NCBI GenBank assembly: GCA_019454835.1
Contig: JACFNP010000004.1
Location: 25,945 to 89,944, forward strand
DNA length: 64,000 nucleotides
From: Rubellimicrobium sp.
GTDB taxonomy: Bacteria; Pseudomonadota; Alphaproteobacteria; Rhodobacterales; Rhodobacteraceae
Direction: 5' to 3'
The number at the start of each line of letters is the position of its first letter. Positions within the stretch are counted from its first letter, which is position 1. Of the stretch, positions 31,967 to 39,390 are shown piece by piece. The notes below the pieces were generated by a model that did not search any database, was not told the DNA's origin, and was given only the letters and a program-made list of their open reading frames with translations. The translations under genes and the position numbers were made by a program.

Positions 31967-34249
31967 TTACGCGGCACCGCCCCAGCTCAGATCGTGTTCG
32001 CGGAACGGTTGCGTGCGCATCCGCTTGCCGGTGATCGCGAACACCGCATTGGCCAGTGCCGGGCCGACCGGACCCATCGGCGGCTCGCCCATCTCGTCGT
32101 AGCGGTCGTCGTCGGTCAGCCCGCCGAAATGGATGCGGATGTCCGGGATGTCGCCGATGCGCAGCATCGGATACTGGTCGTAGTTGCCTTCGACGACCCG
32201 GCCGTTCTGCACGGTGATCTTCTCGTTCATGGCCATGTTCAGGCCCATGATGACCCCGCCTTCAAGCTGGGCCTTCACCGCATCGCGGTTCATCACCCGG
32301 CCCGAATCGAAAGCCACGTCGATCCCGTGCAGCCGGATTCGGCCCTCGGCATCGACCTCGGCATGGACCACGGCGCCGCAGGTCGTGCCCGCATTCGCGC
32401 GCCCGCCCATGCCCCAGTTGCCGATGGCGACCCCGCGCGCCTGACCGGCGGGCAGCGGCTCGCCCCAGTGCGACTTGTCGCGCAGTTCCTCGAGCACCTT
32501 GACCCAGCCCTCGTCGGCCCATTTCGAGTAAAGCGCGATCCGGTAGTCAAGCGGGTCCTGCCCGGCGGCCTGCGCCATCTCGTCGACGAAACTTTCAAGG
32601 AAGAACGTGGCCGAGTTGTAACCCGGCCCGCGATACGAGCCGGTGAGGATATGGAAATCCGACACCGTGACCGCATCGACCTGGACGTTGTCGATCACCA
32701 GCGGCAGGGCCTGGTCGGCCACGCCGAGCGTCCAGAATCCGGGGCCGCCCGCGACGCGCACATGCAAGGCGGTCGGCAGCCCGTCGTCGCCCAGCCGCGC
32801 CCGCAGCCTGGCGGCCATGAGCGGCTTGTAGCGGCCCTGGCGCATCGATTCCTCGCGGCTCCAGATCGTGTGAACCGGGACGCCCGGATATTGCTGCGCC
32901 ACGGCCACGCCCATGCGCGCATCCTCGGAGAACACCCGCCGCCCGAAGCCGCCGCCGACGAAGGTCTGGTGCGCCTCGACGTTTTCGGGGGCAACGCCGG
33001 TCTGCTGCACCGCCATGGCCCAGGCCATCTGCGTGTGCTGGCCGGGGTGCCAGATCTCCACCCGGTCGTCGGTGACGATGGCGGTGGAGTTCAGCGGCTC
33101 CATGTTCACGTGGTCGCAATAGGGGGTCAGATATTCGGCCTCGACGACGGTGCCGCCACGGGCAAGTTCCGCCTCGACATCGCCGACCGAGAACAGGACA
33201 TTGCCTTCCTCGTCGCCGGATACGGCGGCCATTGCAGCCTGGTTCATCATCTCGATATCGGCCCATTTCGTGCCGGGGCCGTCATCCCATTCGATCGGCA
33301 GCGCATCCAGCGCGGTGCGCGCCTGCCAGTAATGGTCGGCGATCACCGCCACCGCCGAGGTCAGCGGCGCCATGCCGAAGGGAAACGGCGGCTCGACCTT
33401 GTTCGGCTCGCCGGGGTCGTTGGGCACCACTTCGACGGCGGCGCGGACGCCGGGCATGTCGCGGATGGCGTCGAAGTCGAACGACTTGAGCCGCCCGCCC
33501 ATCACCGGGCTTTGCCGCAGCGCGGCATAGACCATGTCCGGCAGGCGCACGTCGATCCCGTAGGTCGCCTGCCCCCGCACGATGAGCGGAAGCTGGATCT
33601 TGCCGGGCGCCTGCTTGCCGAGGAAGGTCCATTCCTCGCGCGGCTTGGGCTGCGGCTCGGGGTCGAGCGTGATCGCGGCAGCGGCGGCGAGGAAATCGGT
33701 GAAGGGGGCGTCATTGCCCGATTCCGCATGGGCAAGCCGCCCCTCGGCGACGGTGATCGCAGCCGGATCGACACCCCAGGCGGCGCCTGCGGCGGCCTTC
33801 AGCCGCTCGCGCGCCCCGGCGGCGGCGGTCATGTAGGCGGTCCGGCGCGGCTCGGAGGTCGAGCGGCCGGAGAAATAGGCCAGCGGCCCGCCGACGTTGC
33901 TGTAGACGTTGTCGAGCCGGTAGTTGCGGTTCGGCGAGGCATATTCCGCCTGCAGGTCGTCCCAGCGCGGCGCGAGTTCCTCGTAGATGTAGGACACCGC
34001 CTGCGTCACCGGCCCGTTGCCGATGTCGGGATGCGTGACATAGACGATCACCTTGCCGTCGGGCTGAATGGCGATCCAGGGCGTGAACTGCTGCGCGCCT
34101 TCGGCGACCGGGCCTTCCCAGGGGGTCGAGCCGATCTCGGCGGCCTGCGATTGCAGCGAGCCGATCACCAGCGCGCCGCCCGCGCCCAGCATCGAGACGA
34201 CGAAGCCGCGGCGGCTGATCGTGGCGGAATTGGTCACATGGTCCTTCAT
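31967..34249 (-). CDS. Molybdenum hydroxylase large subunit (isoquinoline 1-oxidoreductase/aldehyde dehydrogenase type)
   Basis: 760 residues. A twin-arginine signal (SRRGFVVSMLGAGGALVIG) shows that the folded enzyme is exported to the periplasm. The body is the IorB-type Mo-binding subunit, with VGGGFGRR and, near the C-terminus, the catalytic Glu region EMGEPPMGPVGPALANAV. The ATG at 34249 has GAGGG upstream and lies 13 nt after the small subunit. The reaction class is hydroxylation of aldehydes or N-heterocycles with water as oxygen source. The exact substrate cannot be told. The family resemblance is to IorB and PaoC-like proteins. Confidence 0.92.
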   Translation of the reverse strand: MKDHVTNSATISRRGFVVSMLGAGGALVIGSLQSQAAEIGSTPWEGPVAEGAQQFTPWIAIQPDGKVIVYVTHPDIGNGPVTQAVSYIYEELAPRWDDLQAEYASPNRNYRLDNVYSNVGGPLAYFSGRSTSEPRRTAYMTAAAGARERLKAAAGAAWGVDPAAITVAEGRLAHAESGNDAPFTDFLAAAAAITLDPEPQPKPREEWTFLGKQAPGKIQLPLIVRGQATYGIDVRLPDMVYAALRQSPVMGGRLKSFDFDAIRDMPGVRAAVEVVPNDPGEPNKVEPPFPFGMAPLTSAVAVIADHYWQARTALDALPIEWDDGPGTKWADIEMMNQAAMAAVSGDEEGNVLFSVGDVEAELARGGTVVEAEYLTPYCDHVNMEPLNSTAIVTDDRVEIWHPGQHTQMAWAMAVQQTGVAPENVEAHQTFVGGGFGRRVFSEDARMGVAVAQQYPGVPVHTIWSREESMRQGRYKPLMAARLRARLGDDGLPTALHVRVAGGPGFWTLGVADQALPLVIDNVQVDAVTVSDFHILTGSYRGPGYNSATFFLESFVDEMAQAAGQDPLDYRIALYSKWADEGWVKVLEELRDKSHWGEPLPAGQARGVAIGNWGMGGRANAGTTCGAVVHAEVDAEGRIRLHGIDVAFDSGRVMNRDAVKAQLEGGVIMGLNMAMNEKITVQNGRVVEGNYDQYPMLRIGDIPDIRIHFGGLTDDDRYDEMGEPPMGPVGPALANAVFAITGKRMRTQPFREHDLSWGGAA

Positions 34250-34262
34250 GGCTTGCCCTCCC

Positions 34263-34721
34263 TCAACCGCGCATGATTTCGGCGGCGCGATGGATTGCCT
34301 CGCGCACGCGCGGATAGGTGCCGCAGCGGCAGATGTTGTCGATACGCAGGTCGATGTCGCGGTCGCTGGGGTCGGGGTTGTCCTCGAGCAGCCTGGCCGC
34401 CGCCATCAGCATGCCCGACTGGCAATAGCCGCATTGCGCGACGTTCATTTCCACCCACAGCTTCTGCAGGACGTGCTCGCCGTCCTGGTCCAGCCCCTCG
34501 ATGGTGCGGATGTCGGCTCCGGCCACCGCATCGACCGGCAGGTTGCACGACCGCAGCGCCTGTCCGTCGATGTGAACGGTGCAGGCCCCGCATTGGGCGA
34601 TGCCGCAGCCGTATTTGGTGCCGGTCATGCCGAGATGATCGCGCAGGACCCACAAAAGCGGTGTCTCGGGCGCGGCGTCGACCTCGTGTGGTTCGCCGTT
34701 GATGGTGAGAGTGTAGGACAT
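34263..34721 (-). CDS. Molybdenum hydroxylase small subunit with two [2Fe-2S] clusters
   Basis: 152 residues. The plant-type cluster motif is CGIAQCGACTVHIDG plus a Cys in LRSCNLP. The second cluster is CGYCQSG and CRCGTYPR. The ATG at 34721 follows a strong AAGGAGGAG site, which rules out the longer in-frame alternatives. It carries no Tat signal of its own, so it is expected to be exported together with the Tat-tagged large subunit. It is the first gene of the operon small-large-cytochrome-xdhC-mocA. Confidence 0.94.
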   Translation of the reverse strand: MSYTLTINGEPHEVDAAPETPLLWVLRDHLGMTGTKYGCGIAQCGACTVHIDGQALRSCNLPVDAVAGADIRTIEGLDQDGEHVLQKLWVEMNVAQCGYCQSGMLMAAARLLEDNPDPSDRDIDLRIDNICRCGTYPRVREAIHRAAEIMRG

Positions 34722-34822
34722 CGGCTCCTCCTTGGCATACGCGACGCCCGACCGGGCGCCCGCGCGGCTATGCGATTTGATCTCCCGTGCCGGGCCACGA
34801 AACCTGTGGCGGGAATCCGGCC

Positions 34823-34848
34823 TTGACAACTACCATGCCAGCGATCTT
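34823..34848 (+). promoter_or_regulatory. Possible promoter of the sulfide/Sox operon
   Basis: A consensus -35 hexamer TTGACA lies at 34823-34828. A poor -10 candidate (GATCTT, 34843-34848) follows at a short spacing. The start codon of the cytochrome gene is about 85 nt further on. Weak evidence; only the -35 is convincing. Confidence 0.3.
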
Positions 34849-34932
34849 GAATCCGGGCAAGCGGAAACGGGCATCGCGTCCCAGCTCTGCGCCGCCCGCT
34901 TTCGAGGACGGAAACCCGAAGGAGGGTCAGCC

Positions 34933-35244
34933 ATGTCCGGGCATCATCGCCTTGCAATCGCAACACTGGCCGTCGCGCTAGGCCCGCTGTCGGCGCTGGC
35001 CGGGCCGGGTGATGCGGACGGCGCGGCGCTGGCCGTCGCCTGCTTCTCGTGCCACGGTCCCGAGGGCCGCGGCGGCGGCGAGATTCCGGCGCTTGCGGGC
35101 CGCGACGCGGGCGAGATCGCCCGGCAGTTGAGCGGCTATGCCGACGGCAGCATCCCCGGCACGATCATGCCGCGCCTCGCCCCGTCATATACCGGGGCCG
35201 AAGTCACCGCCCTTGCCGACTGGTTCGCGGAGGTCGCGCCATGA
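34933..35244 (+). CDS. fccA: Mono-haem cytochrome c subunit of flavocytochrome c sulfide dehydrogenase
   Basis: 103 residues from the ATG at 34933 (GGAGGG upstream). A signal peptide (to about residue 23) is followed by one haem motif CFSCH (37-41) and a probable Met ligand in TIMPRLAP. The class I cytochrome fold is short, as in FccA. It overlaps the flavoprotein gene by ATGA, so the two subunits are made together. It accepts electrons from the sulfide-oxidising flavoprotein in the periplasm. A SoxE-type name is an alternative, but SoxE is di-haem. Confidence 0.85.
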   Translation: MSGHHRLAIATLAVALGPLSALAGPGDADGAALAVACFSCHGPEGRGGGEIPALAGRDAGEIARQLSGYADGSIPGTIMPRLAPSYTGAEVTALADWFAEVAP

Positions 35245-36500
35245 AGATGCAGCGCCGCACGTTCGTCGCCTCGCTGGCCGCCCTGCCTTTGGCCGCGCCC
35301 GCCCTGGCACGGGGCGCGGGGCCGCGCGTCACCGTGGTCGGTGCGGGCTATGGCGGCGCGTCCTTCATCCGCACCCTGCGCAGGCTGGCACCCGAGGTCG
35401 AGATCACGGTGATCGAGCAGACCCCGCGCTTTCATTCCTGCCCGTTTTCCAACGGCGTCATCGGCGGATTGTGGGACGGCGACCGGATCAGCTTTGAATA
35501 TGACGGCCTTGCCTCTACCGGCACCCGATGGGCCTCGGGCGCGGCGGTGGGCTTCGATCCCGCCACCCGCGAGGTGACGCTGGAAGGCGGCGAGGTGGTC
35601 ACCGGCGATTATGTCCTGCTGTCGCCGGGCATCAGCCTGAACTTCGCCGCCATCGACGGCTATTCGCCGGAGGCCGCCGAAGCGATGCCGCACGCCTGGC
35701 AGGCCGGGTCGCAGACCGGGCTTCTGCGGCGGCAACTGGTCGAGATGGAGGACGGCGGCACCGTGGTCGTCGCCATCCCCCGCCCGCCGTTTCGCTGCCC
35801 GCCGGGGCCGTATGAACGCATCTCGCTCATCGCGCATTACCTGAAGGCGGCAAAGCCCGCGTCGAAGATCATCGTGCTGGACGCGCAGGACGGGTTTTCC
35901 AAACAGGGCCTGTTCGAGGAATGCTGGGCCGCGCTGTATCCCGGCCTCATCGAGCGCATCCCCGGCGCCGAATCGGGCGAGGTCGAAGCCGTCGATCCCG
36001 CCACGATGCGGGTATCCACCGCCTTCGACGACATCACGGCGGACGTGGCCAACGTCATACCCCCGCAGCGTGCCGGGGCGCTGGCGCTGGATGCCGGGCT
36101 GGACGGCGGCATCGGCTGGTGCCCGGTCGATCCGGTGAGCTTCGAATCCACCCTCGCCCCCGGCGTGTTCATCATCGGTGACGCCGCGATCATGGGCGAG
36201 ATGCCGAAATCGGGCTTTTCCGCCGCCCAGCAGGGCAGCGCCTGCGCCGCCGCCCTTGCCGCGCGAATCGCGGGCGATGATCCTGCCCCGCGCAAGCTCA
36301 TCAACACCTGCTACAGCCTTGCCGCGCCGGACTGGGGCTTTTCGGTCGCCGATGTCTATGCGCAGACAGCAGACGGCATCGCCGCGATCCGCCCAGGCGG
36401 CGGCACGACGCCGCTGGGTGCGGATGCGGACACCCATGCCGCCGAGGCGAGGTATGCAAATTCATGGTTCGACACGCTGACATCACAGCTCTGGGGCTGA
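35241..36500 (+). CDS. fccB: Sulfide dehydrogenase flavoprotein subunit (FccB/SoxF)
   Basis: 419 residues with a Tat signal (MQRRTFVASLAALPLAAPALA). The FAD-binding motif is VTVVGAGYGGASFIRTLRR. The Cys in FHSCPFSN is at the position of covalent 8-alpha-S-cysteinyl FAD in FccB, and the redox-active pair is present in PPFRCPPGPYER and IGWCPVD. All key features of flavocytochrome c sulfide dehydrogenase are therefore intact. It oxidises sulfide to sulfur or polysulfide in the periplasm. In Paracoccus-type clusters the same protein is called SoxF. Its last 37 nt overlap soxX. Confidence 0.93.
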   Translation: MKMQRRTFVASLAALPLAAPALARGAGPRVTVVGAGYGGASFIRTLRRLAPEVEITVIEQTPRFHSCPFSNGVIGGLWDGDRISFEYDGLASTGTRWASGAAVGFDPATREVTLEGGEVVTGDYVLLSPGISLNFAAIDGYSPEAAEAMPHAWQAGSQTGLLRRQLVEMEDGGTVVVAIPRPPFRCPPGPYERISLIAHYLKAAKPASKIIVLDAQDGFSKQGLFEECWAALYPGLIERIPGAESGEVEAVDPATMRVSTAFDDITADVANVIPPQRAGALALDAGLDGGIGWCPVDPVSFESTLAPGVFIIGDAAIMGEMPKSGFSAAQQGSACAAALAARIAGDDPAPRKLINTCYSLAAPDWGFSVADVYAQTADGIAAIRPGGGTTPLGADADTHAAEARYANSWFDTLTSQLWG

Positions 36501-36859
36501 TGCTGGTGCTTGCGGGCGGCGCTTCGGCACAGGATGCGCAGGCGCGGCTGGGCGCGGCGCTGATCGTGGATTCCGAAAAAGGCAACTGCACCATCTGCCA
36601 CGCGATCCCCGGCCTCGGCATCCCTCCCGATGCGCAGGGCAACATCGGCCCCGCGCTCGACGGGGTGGGCAGCCGCCACGACCGCGACTGGTTCATCCGC
36701 TTCATCACCGACCCGCGCACGACCTTTCCCGATACCGTCATGCCCGCCTTCGGCATCACCGAGGGCCTGATCGACGTGGCCCCCGAATATGCGGGCCGCC
36801 CGATCCTGACGCCTGACGAGATCGCCGCCATCGCCGCCTATCTGGAGACCTTGCAATGA
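36464..36859 (+). CDS. soxX: SoxX, mono-haem cytochrome c of the SoxAX complex
   Basis: 131 residues. The start at 36464 gives a proper signal peptide (to GGASA); the later ATG at 36500 would remove it. The haem motif is CTICH (42-46), and the Met ligand lies in TVMPAFG. With SoxA it forms the cytochrome that joins a sulfur substrate to the SoxY cysteine. It overlaps fccB at the 5' end and soxY by ATGA at the 3' end. Confidence 0.9.
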   Translation: MVRHADITALGLMLVLAGGASAQDAQARLGAALIVDSEKGNCTICHAIPGLGIPPDAQGNIGPALDGVGSRHDRDWFIRFITDPRTTFPDTVMPAFGITEGLIDVAPEYAGRPILTPDEIAAIAAYLETLQ

Positions 36860-37317
36860 TCGACCGCCGCCGCTTGCTGGCCGGAGCCGGTGGTCTTGCC
36901 GCCATCGCCGTGGTGCCGCTGCCCGCCGCCGCCACCCCGGCGGACGCCGCCGCCGCGATCACCGAGGCGTTCGGCGACGACCGCCCCTTCACCGACGGTC
37001 CGATCATCATCGAGGCCCCGGCTCTGGCCGAGACCGGCAATTCCGTGCCGATCACCGTGCGCGCCGAGCGCGCCATGGACGCCCCCGACCGCATCACCCG
37101 CATGGCGCTGTTTTCCGAAAACAACCCGCGCGCCGCGCTGTTCGCGGTCAGCTTCGGCCCCGCCGCCGCCGAGGCCGCCATTGCGACCAACATCCGTCTC
37201 AACGGCACCCAGCAGATCATCTGCGTGGCCGAGACGGCGGACGGCACCCTGATCCGCGCCATCCATGAAATCCGCGTCGTCGTCAGCGCCTGCACCACGC
37301 TCGAGGCCCAGTTCTGA
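36856..37317 (+). CDS. soxY: SoxY-like sulfur carrier with non-canonical C-terminal arm
   Basis: 153 residues. A Tat-like leader (MIDRRRLLAGAGGLAAIAVV) is followed by the SoxY immunoglobulin-like domain (IIIEAPALAETGNSVPITV, MALFSENNPRA, ATNIRLNGTQQIICVAET). Normal SoxY ends in GGCGG, whose Cys carries the sulfur substrate on a flexible arm. Here the end is VVVSACTTLEAQF: one Cys (C146) is kept, but the flanking glycines are gone and seven residues follow it. The frame is clean to the stop, so this is not a frameshift. It sits between soxX and soxZ with overlapping codons. Confidence 0.85.
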   Translation: MIDRRRLLAGAGGLAAIAVVPLPAAATPADAAAAITEAFGDDRPFTDGPIIIEAPALAETGNSVPITVRAERAMDAPDRITRMALFSENNPRAALFAVSFGPAAAEAAIATNIRLNGTQQIICVAETADGTLIRAIHEIRVVVSACTTLEAQF

Positions 37318-37637
37318 TGTTCAACACCCGTATCCGCGTGCCCGAAACCGCCGCCGCAGGCGAGGCGGTCGAAATCCGCGCCATGATCATGCATCCGATG
37401 GACAACGGTTTCACCTATTCCACCCAGGGCACGCTGATCCCGGTGAACATCATCACCGATTTCACCTGCCGCTATCTGGGCGAGGTGGTGGTGCAGGTGC
37501 GGCTTGAACCGGGGATCTCGGCCAATCCGATCTTCACCTTCAGCCTGCGCGCGACCGAAAGCGGCCCGGTCGAATTCGAGTGGATCGACCAGAACGGCGA
37601 CGTGACCACCGCAAGCGCCGATCTGACCGTGACATGA
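37317..37637 (+). CDS. soxZ: SoxZ, partner of SoxY
   Basis: 106 residues, no signal peptide, because SoxZ is exported as a complex with Tat-tagged SoxY. Conserved features are RIRVPETAAAGEAVEIRAMIMHPM at the start (shown here only as a landmark split: RIRVPETAAAGE, then HPMDNGF), PVNIITDFTCRY, and the C-terminal EFEWIDQNGDV. The start overlaps the soxY stop by one base. It forms the SoxYZ heterodimer that holds sulfur intermediates. Confidence 0.9.
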   Translation: MFNTRIRVPETAAAGEAVEIRAMIMHPMDNGFTYSTQGTLIPVNIITDFTCRYLGEVVVQVRLEPGISANPIFTFSLRATESGPVEFEWIDQNGDVTTASADLTVT

Positions 37638-38365
37638 GGGCGCTTGCCGTCCTGTTGCTGCTGGCCGCGCCTGCACAGGCCGAACCCGTCTCGGGCTATG
37701 ATTTCCTGATGCCGGAAACGCAGGCGTTGCAGGACGACGATTTCGCCAACCCCGGCCTGCTCTGGGTCGATCAGGGCGCCGCGCTCTGGGCGCAGGAGGG
37801 TTGCACCGGCTGCCATGGCGACGCGACCGGGTCGATGCGCGGGGTCGGGGCGCATTATCCGGTCTGGTCCGACGAGCGCGACCGGATCGTGACCATCGAC
37901 GAACAGATCGACTATTGCCGCACCGAACGGCTGGGCCTCGATCCGCTGCCACGCGGGGCGACGGACATGACCGCGCTGGACGCCTATGTCATGCACCAGT
38001 CGCGCGGGCTGCCGGTCGCGGTGGCGCTTGACCGGCCCGAACTGACCGAGGCCCACGCCCGCGGCGAAGAGTATTACTACACCCCGCGCGGGCAACTGGA
38101 CCTTGCCTGCGCCGATTGCCACGTCACCAACGAAGGCATGCGACTGCGCGGCGAGGTGCTCAGCCAGGGGCAGGCCAACGGCTTTCCGATCTATCGCCAG
38201 CTCTGGCAGGACATCGGCTCGCTTGATCGCATGATCCGCTGGTGCCACGAATCCGTGCGCGCCGCGCCCCCTGCGGACGATGACCCGGTATGGGAAGACC
38301 TCGAACTCTACCTGCGGGCGCGCGGCAACGGGCTGCCGGTGGAAACCCCGGCGGTGCGGCGTTAG
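37634..38365 (+). CDS. soxA: SoxA, di-haem cytochrome c of the SoxAX complex
   Basis: 243 residues with a short signal peptide (to AQA). There are two haem motifs, CTGCH (57-61) and CADCH (159-163). C95 (DYCRTER) and C204 (RWCHESVR) are the expected cysteine axial ligands; the cysteine of the active-site haem is C204. The RGQLDLACADCH region is typical of SoxA. With SoxX it couples sulfur substrates to SoxY oxidatively. It is the last gene of the fccAB-soxXYZA operon; soxB and soxCD, normally needed for the full thiosulfate cycle, are not here. Confidence 0.92.
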   Translation: MRALAVLLLLAAPAQAEPVSGYDFLMPETQALQDDDFANPGLLWVDQGAALWAQEGCTGCHGDATGSMRGVGAHYPVWSDERDRIVTIDEQIDYCRTERLGLDPLPRGATDMTALDAYVMHQSRGLPVAVALDRPELTEAHARGEEYYYTPRGQLDLACADCHVTNEGMRLRGEVLSQGQANGFPIYRQLWQDIGSLDRMIRWCHESVRAAPPADDDPVWEDLELYLRARGNGLPVETPAVRR

Positions 38366-38370
38366 GCGCT

Positions 38371-38534
38371 TCGCATCGTCGCGGGCGCCGGATGTGCCAT
38401 CCGGCTGCGAAATGCCTTGCTTTCCCGTTGTCGCATTGTCGCGGACGCCGGATGTGCCATCCGGCTGCGAAATGCCTTGCTTTCCCGTTGTCGCATTGTC
38501 GCGGACGCCGGATGTGCCATCCGGCTGCGAAATG
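38371..38534. repeat. Tandem repeat, 60-bp period, about 2.7 copies, each with a hairpin
   Basis: Copies begin at 38371, 38431 and 38491; the last is cut at 38534. Copies 2 and 3 are identical where they overlap, and copy 1 differs at a few bases. Each contains the perfect stem GCCGGATG-TGC-CATCCGGC followed by TGCGAAATGC. A degenerate fourth start (GCCGGATGTGCCA) lies at about 38559, just ahead of the tetR gene. It fills the gap between soxA and tetR. Possible roles are a set of operators for the adjacent regulator or an mRNA 3' structure. Confidence 0.92.
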
Positions 38535-38606
38535 CTCCGGCTTTCGGTGACAGAAACGGCCGGATGTGCCAAGGTGCCGCGCGAGTGAACCGCGTATAAG
38601 GTGCCC

Positions 38607-39215
38607 ATGTCCATTACCGAAGCCGAACCCGACCCCTGCACCGGGGCCGACGCCCGGCCGTTGCGCGCCGATGCCGACCGCAACCGTCGCGCCATCCTGG
38701 CCGCTGCGGACCGGGTGTTCGCCGAACGCGGCTTTGACGTGCCGCTGGCCGAGATTGCCGTCGAGGCCGGGGTCGGGCGTGCCACGCTCTATCGCAACTT
38801 CAGCACCCGCACCGAGCTCGCCTTCGCCCTGTTCGAGCGCAACATGCGCGAGTTCCGCGAATTCGCCGCCGCCCTGAAGGGCGATCCCGGCGATCTCGAG
38901 GCGCTGGTCGACCTGAAGCTGGCGCTCTACATCCGCAACGGCGGTCTGGTCGAGGCGATGCAGCACGAACGCCGCGCCCCGGATTTCGCCCAGGAACGGG
39001 CCGAGGTCGCCCGCATCCTGCACGACGCCGCCCGCCCCGGCATGGCGGCGGGACTGTTGCGGCCCGATCTGACGGTCGAGAGCTTTGCCATCCTCGATCA
39101 TGCGCTGGGCGGGGTCATGCTCTGCGGTGGCACGATCCACGACCGCCGGACACGCGGCGCCGAGCTCAAGCGGCTGCTGTTCGACGGGCTGCGGGTGCGC
39201 GAGGGGGGAAGGTAG
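38607..39215 (+). CDS. TetR family regulator
   Basis: 202 residues from the ATG at 38607 (AAGG just upstream; a GTG two codons earlier is in frame). The N-terminal helix-turn-helix runs RRAILAAADRVFAERGF to VPLAEIAVEAGVGRATLYRNFSTR. The C-terminal domain is of the common YjdC/SbtR-like kind (DLEALVDLKLALYI, later LDHALGGVMLCGG). It follows the Sox operon and the 60-bp repeats, but nothing proves that it controls them. Its target and ligand are unknown. Confidence 0.87.
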   Translation: MSITEAEPDPCTGADARPLRADADRNRRAILAAADRVFAERGFDVPLAEIAVEAGVGRATLYRNFSTRTELAFALFERNMREFREFAAALKGDPGDLEALVDLKLALYIRNGGLVEAMQHERRAPDFAQERAEVARILHDAARPGMAAGLLRPDLTVESFAILDHALGGVMLCGGTIHDRRTRGAELKRLLFDGLRVREGGR

Positions 39216-39267
39216 GCGGGGCGACGGGGGACCACGGCCTCCGGCGTTCATCACGCTGTAAAGGAAA

Positions 39268-39344
39268 TGGCGCACCCGACACGATTCGAACGTGTGGCCT
39301 TTGCCTTCGGAGGGCAACGCTCTATCCAGCTGAGCTACGGGTGC
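39268..39344 (-). tRNA. tRNA-Arg(CCG)
   Basis: 77 nt on the minus strand with encoded CCA. The acceptor stem is GCACCCG/CGGGTGC, the D arm includes AGCTCAGCTGGATAGAGC, the anticodon stem TTGCC/GGCAA encloses loop CTCCGAA (anticodon CCG), and the T arm is CACACG-TTCGAAT-CGTGT-like. Cloverleaf complete. Confidence 0.96.
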
Positions 39345-39390
39345 GTGCGCGCTGCCATAGCCGAGGCATCCCCCCGTTGCAACGTGAAAC

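Noticed and set aside
31955..34276. Plus-strand open frame opposite the Mo hydroxylase large subunit
   Set aside because: Mirror-image shadow of a recognised gene; no start site, no domain.
38371..38534. 60-bp repeats as a CRISPR array
   Set aside because: The repeats are contiguous with no unique spacers.
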